The notes: generated by a model not told the origin, from the letters alone. DNA of 42,269 nt from an uncultured Archangium sp. (GCA_946479335.1 CAMLFP010000007.1:1-42269), one strand, 5' to 3'; numbered from the stretch's first letter, positions 33,283 through 41,715 are shown. Numbers and translations are program-made.

Positions 33283-34880
33283 GGCTGGTCACCCTCTCCG
33301 GGAGGCATCAGCGAGAGCTGCGCAGTCTCCGTCTCGGCGGGTGCTTCATCGGGCTCATCACCCGCGTCGAGGGCGCGCTGCACCTCCTCGAAGTCTTCCG
33401 GTTTGCGGGTGCGCGCGCCGAGCTTCTGCACCCGGCTGGCGAGCTTCATCACGCTCCCGTGCCCGGTGAGGCGCGCCTTGGCCTCGTCGTACGCCGCGTG
33501 CGCCTGGCCGAGCCGCTGCTCGATCTGCAGGAAGGAGCCCATCGCGCTGCCCAGCTTGTCGATCATCCGCCCCGCCTCCTCGGCGATGCGCTGCGCGTTC
33601 TCGGTCTGCCGCTCGGTGCGCCACACGTGCCGCACCATCTGCAGCGTGGGCAGCAGCGTGGTCGGGCTCACCACCACCACGCCCTGCCTCAACGCGTCTT
33701 CGGGCAGCGACGAGTCTCGCGACAGCGCGGCGTGGAACGCGGCCTCATTCGGAATGAAGAGGCACACGAAGTCGGCGGTGCGGCGCCTGGTGGCCTGCGC
33801 GTAGTCCTTCTCACCCAGGAGGCGCACGTGCCGGCGCACCGACTCCACGTGCGCGGCGAGGCAGTCTTCGCGCTCATCATCGGTCACCGCGCGCGTCGCC
33901 TGGGCGAAGGCGGTCAGGCTGCACTTGGCGTCGATGATCAGCGCGCGGTCGGGCGGGAGGTACACGATGGCGTCGGGCCGCCGCTGCCGGCCGTCGTCGC
34001 CGACCCCGCCCGCCTGCAGCTCGAACTCGCGGCCCTCGGTCAAGCCCGAGCTCTTGAGCAGGCTCTCCAGCACCAGCTCCCCCCAGTCGCCCTGCGTCTT
34101 CGAATCACCGGTCAGCGCGCGCGAGAGCGCCTGCGTGTCGGCATGGAGCCGCGCGTGCGCGTCGCTCATCGCCTTGAGGCGTTCGAAGAGCGTGGCGCGG
34201 TCACGGTTCTCGACCTCGTAGGTCTGCTGCACCTTCTCCTCGAAGGCCTTGAGGCGCTCCTTCACGGGCGAGAGCAGGCCGTCGAGCCCTTCGGTGCTCT
34301 GCTTCAGCTTCTCGTCGAGCAGCCGCCGGGAGATGGCCTCGAACTGGAGCTTCATCGTCTCGCCCGCCGCAGCGCTCTCTGCGGCCTTCGTCTTCTCGGC
34401 GGCCAGTTGTGCCTCGGCGCGCGCGAGCGACTCAGCGAGCATCTGCGCGCGGGTGCGTTCGCCCTCGGCGACGCTCAGCTCTGCCTCGAGCGCATCCCGC
34501 CGCTCCGACGCCGCGCGGAGCTCAGCCTCCCGGCGCGCATTCAGCTCCCCGGAGTGCGTCAGCGATTGCTGTGCGTGCGCCAACTGCTGCTGCACGTAGA
34601 CCAGTTGCGCGCGGGCGAGATTCGCTTCGGTCTCTGCGCGCGCGAACTCGGAGTGGGCGTGTGAGAGCTGCCGCTCCAACTGATCAGCCGAGACCCGTGA
34701 CTCGCGCAGCTCAGCGTCAACCCGCGTCGCCGCGAGATCTTTGGCGGCCAACGAGGCGCGCGCCGACGCGAGCTCAAGCTCCAGCGGGCGCGTCGACGTG
34801 GCGGCTTTGCGCAGGGCCACGAGCCACCCCAGCGCCCCGCCAATCGCCATCGCCGCCAGCCCGACAAAGAAAGTCGTCAT
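33276..34880 (-). CDS. rmuC: DNA recombination protein RmuC
   Basis: 534 residues. An N-terminal membrane helix (about 4-24), a long coiled coil (about 30-250) and a PD-(D/E)xK nuclease-like domain with Glu268 (GDWGELVLE), Asp303 (RPDAIVYL), Asp317 and Lys319 (IIDAKCSL). The family limits inversions and phage-type recombination at short inverted repeats. The C-terminus is acidic and reaches into the mutS start. The ATG at 34880 has no clear ribosome binding site. The promoter region is shared with the divergent MarR-type gene and holds the two 13-bp arms at 34901-34960. Confidence 0.95.
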   Translation of the reverse strand: MTTFFVGLAAMAIGGALGWLVALRKAATSTRPLELELASARASLAAKDLAATRVDAELRESRVSADQLERQLSHAHSEFARAETEANLARAQLVYVQQQLAHAQQSLTHSGELNARREAELRAASERRDALEAELSVAEGERTRAQMLAESLARAEAQLAAEKTKAAESAAAGETMKLQFEAISRRLLDEKLKQSTEGLDGLLSPVKERLKAFEEKVQQTYEVENRDRATLFERLKAMSDAHARLHADTQALSRALTGDSKTQGDWGELVLESLLKSSGLTEGREFELQAGGVGDDGRQRRPDAIVYLPPDRALIIDAKCSLTAFAQATRAVTDDEREDCLAAHVESVRRHVRLLGEKDYAQATRRRTADFVCLFIPNEAAFHAALSRDSSLPEDALRQGVVVVSPTTLLPTLQMVRHVWRTERQTENAQRIAEEAGRMIDKLGSAMGSFLQIEQRLGQAHAAYDEAKARLTGHGSVMKLASRVQKLGARTRKPEDFEEVQRALDAGDEPDEAPAETETAQLSLMPPGEGDQPC

Positions 34881-34900
34881 TGTGCGACGGTGTACCAGAC

Positions 34901-34960
34901 GGGTCTGACATGTGACTCAAAGATGAATCGTTTCAGCGGGTTGACCAACATGTCAGACCC
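34901..34960. promoter_or_regulatory. paired operator: perfect 13-bp inverted arms between rmuC and a MarR-type gene
   Basis: GGGTCTGACATGT at 34901-34913 and ACATGTCAGACCC at 34948-34960 are exact reverse complements across 34 bases. Each arm holds the palindromic hexamer ACATGT, and the two hexamers are 40 bp apart, close to four turns. The arms lie 21 bp from the rmuC start and 16 bp from the MarR-type start, so dimers on each arm, possibly joined by a loop, could control both genes. Confidence 0.65.
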
Positions 34961-34975
34961 ATCTGCGATGACGCG

Positions 34976-35578
34976 ATGATGGACACGTGGGTGGTGATGG
35001 CGAGGGCGCTCCTGGCGGTGGAAGTGCTGCAGCGGCGGTGGGCGCGAGAGCTCGGGCTCGATGGAGGGGCGGCGTTCGTGGTGCTGGTGCTGCGACACAA
35101 CGCGATGAGCTGCGCGTCCATCGCTGTGGAGTGTGGACGACAGCGGCAACACGTTCAGCGGACCTTGCGGACGCTCGAGGCCAGCGGGCTGGTGGAGGTC
35201 TCGAGCCGGGCGGCCGACGGGCGGGTGAATACGTGGCGGCTGAGCGGCGACGGCGAGGAGGTCGCGCGAAGGCTTGATGCGCGCTCGCGTGCGTGGGCGC
35301 AGATGCTGGAGCCTGCGGGACTCCGCGAGCTCGAGCGTGGGCTGGTGCGATTGACGGCGGCGCTGGTGAATCGGCCGCTCAACAATGGCTGGGCGCACGC
35401 CTTGTCCGAACCTTTTGAAGTTCGAAACCTGTGTTGGGACAGCCTTCCTTCAAGGGAGCCGTGGCGCGCGGTGAGCGAACCGGGAGCCAAGCGCGCGTTG
35501 GCCCCTCGACTTCGCGGCGAACACGGTGAGCCTGATGCAACCGGAAGCCCGGAGGTGGAGTGGTTCGCGCCGGAGTAG
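34976..35578 (+). CDS. MarR-family-like winged-helix regulator
   Basis: 200 residues. Residues 20-110 form a winged helix: SCASIAVECGRQRQHVQRTLRTLEASGLVEV is the recognition region and GRVNTWRLSGDG the wing. The first 140 residues correspond to a complete MarR protein. Residues 141-200 (from GWAHALSEPFEV) do not look like any family; they are rich in Pro, Arg and Glu and run into palindromic DNA, so the tail may be a read-through of former noncoding DNA. Two ATGs (34976 and 34979) are possible; neither has a good ribosome binding site. It is divergent from rmuC and is the natural candidate to bind the paired operator. Confidence 0.75.
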   Translation: MMDTWVVMARALLAVEVLQRRWARELGLDGGAAFVVLVLRHNAMSCASIAVECGRQRQHVQRTLRTLEASGLVEVSSRAADGRVNTWRLSGDGEEVARRLDARSRAWAQMLEPAGLRELERGLVRLTAALVNRPLNNGWAHALSEPFEVRNLCWDSLPSREPWRAVSEPGAKRALAPRLRGEHGEPDATGSPEVEWFAPE

Positions 35579-35608
35579 CCGTTGGTTACGTAACCATTGG
35601 CTACTCCG
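35571..35608. repeat. 38-bp near-perfect palindrome at the end of the MarR-type gene
   Basis: The 19 bases 35571-35589 (starting CGGAGTAGCC) match the reverse complement of 35590-35608 with only two mismatches. The centre GGTTACGTAACC is a perfect 12-bp palindrome. It contains the stop codon of the MarR-type gene and lies between convergent genes. It could be a bidirectional stem-loop terminator without a T-run, or a mobile-repeat remnant. Confidence 0.75.
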
Positions 35609-35636
35609 CTGGGAAACGGTCTCCCCTGCCCCCAGC
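35608..35636. terminator. weak stem-loop in the convergent spacer
   Basis: GCTGGG (35608-35613) pairs with CCCAGC (35631-35636) across 17 bases, directly after the 38-bp palindrome. A further GGCCC-AA-GGGCC stands at 35655-35666. No T-run is present, so termination is uncertain. The spacer 35579-35720 otherwise holds no gene. Confidence 0.3.
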
Positions 35637-35720
35637 TTCGTGAAGTTTGCCCGAGGCCCAAGGGCCAGCCGGCGACAAGTGCCGCGTCCGACGCCCGAAC
35701 ACCGGCCCACCCTGAAAGCC

Positions 35721-36986
35721 CTATTTCATGTGCTCCGTGACGAGTTCCTGCAGTCGCTTGAGCGCCGTCTCCAGCGTCGCCTGCGAGGGCCCGAACGAGA
35801 ACCGCACGTACTGACGGAAGCGCGAGGCGCGCGACGAGCGCCGCTTGCCGGGGTTCACGTCGAAGAACTCACCGGGCACCACGATGACCTTCTTCTCCAG
35901 CGCGGCCTTGAAGAAGCCCATGCCGTCATTCAGCGGCGCGGGGAGCTGCGAGACGTTGCCCCACACGTAGAACGTGCCGTCGGGCGCGCGGTCCACCCGC
36001 ACGCCGAGCCGCTGCAACCCCGACAACATGAAGTCGCGCTTGCTGCGGAAGCTCTGATGAATCGCGTTCGTCTCCGCGACGACGTGCGCTTCTTCGAGCA
36101 GGGGGATCGCCGCGCGCTGAATCGGCTTGTTGCCGCCGCCATCGAGGAAGCTGCCCGCGCTCGCGACCGCGTCGATGACCTGGCGCGGGCCGATCGTCCA
36201 CGTCATGCGCCAACCCGGATACCGCCAATTCTTCGTCAACCCGTCAAAGAGCACGATCGGGTCGCGGTTGACGTCTTCCACGTAGCGCGCGGCGCTCTCC
36301 ACCGGCAACTGCCCCGGAGGCGAGTTCCAGATGTAATGCGAATAGAACTCGTCGATGAGCAGCACGCTCTCCAGCTCGCGCGCCACGGCGACCCAGCGCT
36401 CCAGCTCTTCGCCCTGCACCACCTTGCCCGTCGGGTTGCACGGGTTCGACAGCAGCAAGCCACCCAGCCCGCGCCCGAGGATCTCCTTCTTCAGATCATC
36501 GGCGGTGAAGGCATACCCGCGATCACCCTCCAACAAGATGGGAATCGCCGTAAATGCCTTAAAAATATCAAGCAGTTCTTCGTATGCCGTGTAGTCAGGC
36601 AAGAAGTGCCCGAGATTGATGTGCCCCAGCGCCGCCGCCGCGCGCGTCAGCGCCGCACGCCCGCCGCCCGACACCGCGACGTTCTCTGCCGAGTACTGCG
36701 ACTTCTTCCCCTTGCGGTACAACCGGTTATACAAACCGGCAATCGCCTCACGGAGCTCCCACATGCCGGCGACCGGCGCGTATTCCTGATCGTCGACGTC
36801 GATCTCCACGTGCTGCACGCGCTTCGGCGCGCCGGGGAGCTCGCCGGTCTCCGGCTGGCCCTGCCCCAGGTTGCACCAGTCGGGGTTGCGCGGAGAGAAG
36901 CCGAGCCGCGTCGCCTCGGTGGTCACGTAGATCACGCCGGTACGAGGCACCTGCCGAAACGCCGCAATGTGAAAGTCGTCACTCAC
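35721..36986 (-). CDS. PLP-dependent class I/II aminotransferase
   Basis: A 421-residue fold-type I enzyme. SNPCNPTGK (180-188) is the family motif, Asp212 in LIDEFYSHY contacts the pyridine nitrogen, Lys252 in GLTKNWRYPGWR is the Schiff-base lysine, and Arg260 follows. The C-terminal arginine motif RFSFGPS binds the substrate carboxylate. The amino-acid substrate is unknown. It starts at a GTG that overlaps the stop of the glutaredoxin-like gene (GTGA). One stretch, 36541-36600, is unusually A/T-rich (27 of 60 bases G or C) with rare A/T-ending codons, unlike the rest of the gene, although the reading frame and protein remain good. Confidence 0.92.
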   Translation of the reverse strand: MSDDFHIAAFRQVPRTGVIYVTTEATRLGFSPRNPDWCNLGQGQPETGELPGAPKRVQHVEIDVDDQEYAPVAGMWELREAIAGLYNRLYRKGKKSQYSAENVAVSGGGRAALTRAAAALGHINLGHFLPDYTAYEELLDIFKAFTAIPILLEGDRGYAFTADDLKKEILGRGLGGLLLSNPCNPTGKVVQGEELERWVAVARELESVLLIDEFYSHYIWNSPPGQLPVESAARYVEDVNRDPIVLFDGLTKNWRYPGWRMTWTIGPRQVIDAVASAGSFLDGGGNKPIQRAAIPLLEEAHVVAETNAIHQSFRSKRDFMLSGLQRLGVRVDRAPDGTFYVWGNVSQLPAPLNDGMGFFKAALEKKVIVVPGEFFDVNPGKRRSSRASRFRQYVRFSFGPSQATLETALKRLQELVTEHMK

Positions 36987-37234
36987 TTCCGTTGCACTCC
37001 CGCCGCGTCGAGCGCGGCCTCCAACTCGGTTTCAGTAAATCGAAGCTCCACCAACGCACGCCCGTCGAGCTCCACCACCGGCACGCGGTAGCGGTAGCGC
37101 GTGAAGGCCGCCTCGTCTTCAAAAATGTTCCGCCGCTCCAGCGTGAACACGAAGCGCGATGAAACATTCTCGAGCAGCTCGCGCGCGTCGTCGCACAGCG
37201 GGCACCCGGGTTTTTCGAAAACACGCAGCGTCAT
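36983..37234 (-). CDS. glutaredoxin-like protein (DUF836 type)
   Basis: 83 residues with a thioredoxin fold. The redox site is CPLC at residues 11-14 (EKPGCPLCDDAREL) and the cis-Pro loop is in RYRVPVVELDG. Proteins of this small family reduce disulfides in the cytoplasm. The stop overlaps the aminotransferase start by four bases, so both are translated together. Its ATG lies close to the divergent ABC permease gene. Confidence 0.88.
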   Translation of the reverse strand: MTLRVFEKPGCPLCDDARELLENVSSRFVFTLERRNIFEDEAAFTRYRYRVPVVELDGRALVELRFTETELEAALDAAGVQRK

Positions 37235-37258
37235 TCTGTGTCAGAAGCCTCGCGCCCT

Positions 37259-38191
37259 ATGGTGGACCTTGCCGAAATCATCGCGGTGTGGCGCGGAGAA
37301 ACGCGGCGCGCCCTCAAGAGCGGCCGCGTGCTGGTGCTGCTCATCCTCTTCGTGTTGTTCGTGGCGTTGGCGCTCACCATCGTCGGTGGGTTTCAGCATC
37401 AGGCCAACGCGCAGCTCGAGCAACAGGCGGCCGCCGCCGGCGCCGACCTGAGCCAGGCGCACTCGCAGATGACGGAGCAGAAGAAGTCGTTCCTCAAGTA
37501 CTTCGTCACCGACGACGAGAAGATGCTCGACGCGCTCGCGGCGATCCCCCTCGTGCTGCTGGTGGTCTTCAAGATCACGCTGCGCTTCCTCCCGCTGTTC
37601 ATCGCGCTGATGGGCTTCGATCAGCTCGCCGGTGAGGTGGGGCCCAAGTCCATCCGCTACCTGGTGGTGCGCATCAAACGCACCAGCATCATCTTCGGGA
37701 AGCTGCTCTCGCAGATGACCATCTTCGCGATGCTGCTCTCGCTGTGCACTATCTTGATGGTGGTGGTGGCGAAGGTGCTCAACGCCGACTTCCCGGCCGC
37801 CGACGCCGCCGTGTGGACGGTGAAGCTCATCCTCTCGTCGTTCGTGCTGTCGCTGGCGTACCTCGCGTTGACCACGCTCTTCAGCGCCATCACCAAGCAG
37901 GGCGGCATCGCGCTGGTGCTCAACGTCATCGCGCTCTTCCTGATCTGGTTCGTCTCGCTGGTCGCCGGCTTCTACCGGTTCCCCGGTGAAGACGCGGGCA
38001 CCAGCGTGCTCGCGCAGTTCAAGCCGGAGTCGTGGGTCGCGTACCTGCGCTACCTCTCGGTGTGGCAGTTCGGTGATGACCTCTTGAACCCGGAGTGGAG
38101 CCGCGCGCTCATCTCCGGCCTGGTGCACGTCGGCTACGGGCTCGTCTTCCTCGGCCTGGCGCAGCTGGCCACGCGGAGGAGAGACCTGTGA
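37259..38191 (+). CDS. ABC-2 type transporter permease
   Basis: 310 residues from an ATG at 37259; an in-frame GTG at 37238 would add seven residues but lies only three bases from the divergent gene. A first membrane helix (about 24-46) follows a basic N-terminus, then a periplasmic loop and five further helices, the usual ABC-2 layout. It overlaps the ATPase gene by four bases (GTGA). Together they form an exporter of unknown substrate, possibly a drug, lipid or polysaccharide precursor. Confidence 0.88.
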   Translation: MVDLAEIIAVWRGETRRALKSGRVLVLLILFVLFVALALTIVGGFQHQANAQLEQQAAAAGADLSQAHSQMTEQKKSFLKYFVTDDEKMLDALAAIPLVLLVVFKITLRFLPLFIALMGFDQLAGEVGPKSIRYLVVRIKRTSIIFGKLLSQMTIFAMLLSLCTILMVVVAKVLNADFPAADAAVWTVKLILSSFVLSLAYLALTTLFSAITKQGGIALVLNVIALFLIWFVSLVAGFYRFPGEDAGTSVLAQFKPESWVAYLRYLSVWQFGDDLLNPEWSRALISGLVHVGYGLVFLGLAQLATRRRDL

Positions 38192-39096
38192 GCGCCGCGA
38201 TCGAGATCAAGAACCTCAGCAAGCACTTCGGCTCCAAGATCGCGGTGAACGACGTCTCGTTCAACGTCGAAGAGGGCCACTGCTACGGCCTCATCGGGCC
38301 CAACGGCGCCGGCAAGACCACGACGTTCTCGATGATGTGCGGCTTCCTCTTCCCCACCGCGGGGAGCATCCGCGTGTTGGGGGTCGACCCGTCTGACTCG
38401 GGCGCGCTCAAGGGCAAGGTCGGCGTGCTGCCGCAAGACGCGATCCTCCCTCCCACGTGGCCGGTCGGCGAGCTGCTGACGTACTACGGCGAGCTCTCGG
38501 GCCTGCCGAGCCCCGAGACCGAGGCGAAGGCCGCGCTGGAGCGCGTGCAGCTGCCGGAGACGTGGAACGTCGCCGCCGGCGCGCTCTCGCACGGCATGCA
38601 CAAGCGCGTGTCGATGGCGCAGGCCCTGATGGGCGCGCCGCCGGTCATCTTCCTCGACGAGCCCACCGCGGGCCTCGACCCGAAGATCGCCGCGTCGGTG
38701 CGCGGCATCATCCGCGAACTCAAAGGCCAGCACACGGTGGTGGTCTCCAGCCACAACCTGCAGGAGCTCGAGGAGCTGTGCGACGCCACCGCGATCCTCG
38801 ACAAGGGCAAGCTCATCAGCGCCTCGACGATGGCGGAGCTGACCGGCCAGCTCGCCGAGTTCCGCGTGCAGATCGCGCGCGGCGAGGTGCCGCTGCCCGA
38901 GGTGAAGGCCCTGTCGGGCGTGAAGGACGCGAAGGTCGAGCCCAACAACGTGCTCTGCGTGACGTTCGACGGGCAGGCGGTGCAGCCTGAGGAGATCATC
39001 ACCCGCACCGTGGCGCTGCTCGCCGCGAAGAACGTGCTGTTCCTCACCGTGTGGCGCGGCAAGCGGCTCGAAGAGAAGGTGCTTCAGCTCACCTGA
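38188..39096 (+). CDS. ABC transporter ATP-binding protein
   Basis: 302 residues. Walker A GPNGAGKT at 37-44, Q-loop in VGVLPQDAILP, signature LSHGM at 133-137 (a variant of LSGGQ common in ABC-2 exporters), Walker B VIFLDEPTAGLDP at 153-165, and H-loop SSHNLQELE. A C-terminal extension of about 80 residues may regulate it. GGAGGAG lies about 7 bases before the GTG start, inside the permease gene. Its 3' end overlaps the convergent tusA-like gene by 13 bp. Confidence 0.95.
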   Translation: MSAAIEIKNLSKHFGSKIAVNDVSFNVEEGHCYGLIGPNGAGKTTTFSMMCGFLFPTAGSIRVLGVDPSDSGALKGKVGVLPQDAILPPTWPVGELLTYYGELSGLPSPETEAKAALERVQLPETWNVAAGALSHGMHKRVSMAQALMGAPPVIFLDEPTAGLDPKIAASVRGIIRELKGQHTVVVSSHNLQELEELCDATAILDKGKLISASTMAELTGQLAEFRVQIARGEVPLPEVKALSGVKDAKVEPNNVLCVTFDGQAVQPEEIITRTVALLAAKNVLFLTVWRGKRLEEKVLQLT

Positions 39097-39329
39097 CGCC
39101 GCTGCACCACGGCGCGGAGCAACGCCTTCGCGTCGCCCTCGGCGATCGGGTGGCCGGTGGCCTCCGAGAAGGCCTGCAGATCTCCCCAGGCGGCGGGGTC
39201 GTCGGCCCACAGCTCGACCTCCGCGTGGCTCCGGAGCGCCTTCGCCAGCTCGATGATCGGCGCGGGGCACGCTTTCCCCCGGGCGTCGACGAGGTGCGCT
39301 GAAACTCGAAGCCGGGCCGGCTCATTCAT
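39084..39329 (-). CDS. TusA/SirA-family sulfur carrier protein
   Basis: 81 residues with the TusA signature VDARGKACPAPIIELAKAL, active Cys21. TusA-type proteins carry persulfide sulfur for tRNA thiolation, molybdenum cofactor or sulfur metabolism. The second half (WADDPAAWGDLQAFSEATGH) matches the family fold. An ATG at 39329 is used; a longer version would add 19 residues without family similarity. It converges on the ABC ATPase gene with a 13-bp overlap and diverges from the DsbA-like gene. Confidence 0.9.
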   Translation of the reverse strand: MNEPARLRVSAHLVDARGKACPAPIIELAKALRSHAEVELWADDPAAWGDLQAFSEATGHPIAEGDAKALLRAVVQRRQVS

Positions 39330-39336
39330 GGCGGCA

Positions 39337-39364
39337 TTGCGCACATCTGCGCCTTTGCTATGGA
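39337..39364 (+). promoter_or_regulatory. putative promoter of the triple DsbA-like gene
   Basis: TTGCGC (39337-39342) and TATGGA (39359-39364), spaced by 16 bases, with a TG one base before the -10 (extended -10). It lies 30 bases upstream of the ATG. Confidence 0.35.
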
Positions 39365-39394
39365 CCGCGCCGCTTTTCAATTCCAAGGAGCTTC

Positions 39395-41347
39395 ATGAAA
39401 CCCTCAGTCATCATCGCCCTCATCGTCGGCGGTGTCGTCGGCTTCGCCGTCGGCAGCATGTTCAACTCCAACAAGGGCAGCTCGCCCGCGGCCATCACCG
39501 GCACGCCCTCGCCCACCCCTGCGCCCTCGCGGCCCAACGCTCCCGGCGCTGACAACAGCGTCTACAAGGTCACCATCGACGACGCGCCCCAGAAGGGCCC
39601 GAAAGACGCGCCCGTCACCATCGTCGAGTTCTCCGACTACCAGTGCCCGTTCTGCTCGCGCGCGCACAACACCGTGCTCGAGCTCGAGAAGCAGTACGGC
39701 GACAAGGTGCGCGTGGTGATGAAGCAGCACCCGCTCGACTTCCACCCGAACGCGAAGCCCGCGGCGCTCGCCGCGATGGCCGCCGGCGCCCAGGGCAAGT
39801 ACTGGGAGATGCACAACAAGCTCTTCGCCAACCAGCAGCAGCTGAGCCCCGAGACGTATGAGAAGTACGCGGCGGAGCTCGGGCTGAACATGGACAAGTT
39901 CAAGGCCGACCTGGCCTCGCCCCAGTTCCAGGCGACCATCACCAAGGACACCGCGCAGGCGATGCAGCTCGGCGCGACGGGCACCCCGGCCTTCTTCATC
40001 AACGGCAAGAAGATCTCCGGCGCGCAGCCCATCGACAACTTCAAGAAGGTCATCGACGAGGAGCTCGCCAAGGCGCAGGCGCTGATCGCCTCGGGCACCC
40101 CGGCGGCGCAGGTCTACGAGAAGACCATCGCCAACGGCATCACCGCGCCGGCCCCGGCACCGCAGCAGCCGAACAACCCGGGCGCGCCGGCTCCCGCCGC
40201 GATCCGCAAGATCGATATCCCCGCCGACTCGCCGGCCAAGGGCAGCAAGACCCCCAAGGTCACCATCGTCGAGTGGTCTGACTTCCAGTGCCCGTTCTGC
40301 TCGCGCGTGGTGCCCACGCTGAAGCAGATCGAAGACACCTACGGGAAGGACGTGAAGGTCGTCTTCCGCAACCAGCCGCTGCCCTTCCACAACAACGCGA
40401 AGATCGCCGCCGAGGCCGCGATGGCCGCCAACGAGCAGGGCAAGTTCTGGCCGATGCACGACAAGCTCTTCGCCAGCCAGCAGGCGCTCGATCGCGCGTC
40501 GCTGGAGCGCTACGCGGGCGAGCTGGGCCTCGACGTCGGCAAGTTCAAGGCGGCGCTCGACTCCGGCAAGTTCACCAAGCGCGTCGAGGAAGACTCGGCC
40601 GCCGGTGCGGCGGTGGGCGCCAATGGCACCCCGACCTTCTTCATCAACGGCCGCGAGTTCGTCGGCGCGCAGCCCTTCGACGCGTTCAAGAACGTCATCG
40701 AGGAGGAGATCAAGAAGGCCGACGCGCTGATCGCCAAGGGCATCAAGCCCGAGAACGTCTACGCCGAGCTCCAGAAGGAAGCGGGCAAGGCGCCGCCCCC
40801 GGCCGCCGCTCCCGAGCAGAAGGTGGTCACCGATCTGAAGATCGACGGCGCCCCCACGCTGGGCCCGAAGAACGCGCCGGTCACCATCGTCGAGTTCTCC
40901 GACTTCCAGTGCCCGTTCTGCTCGCGCGTGGTGCCCACGCTGCACGACCTCGAGAAGCAGTACGAGGGCAAGGTGCGCGTGATCTTCAAGCACCAGCCGC
41001 TGCCCTTCCACAACAACGCGAAGCTCGCCGCCGCCGCCTCGATGGCCGCGCACGAGCAGGGCAAGTTCTGGGAGATGCACGACAAGCTCTTCGCCAACCA
41101 GCAGGCGCTCGATCGCCCGAACCTGGAGCGCTACGCGGGTGAGCTCGGCCTCAACGTCGACAAGTTCAAGGCGGCGCTCGATTCGAACAAGTTCGACGCG
41201 TACATCACGGCCGACTCGCAGGAGGGCTCGCGTGTCGGTGCGAACGGCACCCCGACGTTCTTCATCAACGGCCGGCAGCTCGTCGGTGCGCAGCCGATCG
41301 ACGCCTTCAAGGCCGTCATCGACGACGAGCTGAAGAAGAAGAAGTAA
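39395..41347 (+). CDS. triple DsbA-like thioredoxin protein
   Basis: 650 residues: an N-terminal membrane anchor (4-22), a Pro/Ser/Thr-rich linker, and three tandem DsbA-type (Thioredoxin_4) domains, each with CPFC (84-87, 299-302 and 506-509), a GTPxFFINGK/R cis-Pro loop, and Pro/Ala-rich linkers between. Domains two and three are closer to each other than to the first (FHNNAK, ERYAGELGL, GANGTPTFFINGR), suggesting a late duplication. It is an anchored periplasmic disulfide oxidase/isomerase or a protein handling several thiols. AAGGAG lies 5 bases before the ATG. A strong terminator follows at 41372. Confidence 0.95.
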   Translation: MKPSVIIALIVGGVVGFAVGSMFNSNKGSSPAAITGTPSPTPAPSRPNAPGADNSVYKVTIDDAPQKGPKDAPVTIVEFSDYQCPFCSRAHNTVLELEKQYGDKVRVVMKQHPLDFHPNAKPAALAAMAAGAQGKYWEMHNKLFANQQQLSPETYEKYAAELGLNMDKFKADLASPQFQATITKDTAQAMQLGATGTPAFFINGKKISGAQPIDNFKKVIDEELAKAQALIASGTPAAQVYEKTIANGITAPAPAPQQPNNPGAPAPAAIRKIDIPADSPAKGSKTPKVTIVEWSDFQCPFCSRVVPTLKQIEDTYGKDVKVVFRNQPLPFHNNAKIAAEAAMAANEQGKFWPMHDKLFASQQALDRASLERYAGELGLDVGKFKAALDSGKFTKRVEEDSAAGAAVGANGTPTFFINGREFVGAQPFDAFKNVIEEEIKKADALIAKGIKPENVYAELQKEAGKAPPPAAAPEQKVVTDLKIDGAPTLGPKNAPVTIVEFSDFQCPFCSRVVPTLHDLEKQYEGKVRVIFKHQPLPFHNNAKLAAAASMAAHEQGKFWEMHDKLFANQQALDRPNLERYAGELGLNVDKFKAALDSNKFDAYITADSQEGSRVGANGTPTFFINGRQLVGAQPIDAFKAVIDDELKKKK

Positions 41348-41371
41348 GCGTCGGCCTCACGCCGGCAAAAC

Positions 41372-41408
41372 AAAAGCCGTCGCTCCATTTCGGGAGCGGC
41401 GGCTTTTT
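41372..41408 (+). terminator. strong Rho-independent terminator after the DsbA-like gene
   Basis: A 15-base stem (41372-41386 with 41393-41407, one G-T pair) with a 6-base loop, ending in TTTTT. Because the left arm starts with AAAA it also works for the opposite strand. Confidence 0.92.
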
Positions 41409-41432
41409 ACTTTTGAACTTTCGCGGCGGCCT

Positions 41433-41503
41433 ACTTCAAGGGAGTCCTCGACCCACCACCTCTCACGCCTCAACCTGAGGGGACCAGGCGACTCCCTTGA
41501 AGT
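41433..41503. repeat. perfect 14-bp inverted repeat with inner hairpin
   Basis: ACTTCAAGGGAGTC (41433-41446) and GACTCCCTTGAAGT (41490-41503) are exact reverse complements across 43 bases. Inside lies a small hairpin, CCTCA-ACC-TGAGG (41468-41480). Confidence 0.8.
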
Positions 41504-41592
41504 GTGCCGACTCCTCCTCCGCGCCCCCGCACCCACGCCCTGTGGCACCACCGACCGCCCCGTGCCCCGACCCAACGCCCCACCAGAGAGGA

Positions 41593-41631
41593 GTCAGCCT
41601 CGGGCCGGTGAACGGTCGACCCGATGCTGAC
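41593..41631. repeat. stem-loop with internal loop
   Basis: GTCAGC (41593-41598) pairs with GCTGAC (41626-41631), then after two unpaired bases on each side CGGG (41601-41604) pairs with CCCG (41620-41623), around a 15-base loop. Confidence 0.6.
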
Positions 41632-41648
41632 CTGCGTGTTGCCCACCC

Positions 41649-41715
41649 CGTCTCAGCTCCATGCGACCCGTCAGCCATCCCCCCGGACAACCGCGTATGC
41701 TTTCGAGCTGAGACG
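41649..41715. repeat. perfect 11-bp inverted repeat
   Basis: CGTCTCAGCTC (41649-41659) and GAGCTGAGACG (41705-41715) are exact reverse complements across 45 bases. Confidence 0.7.
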
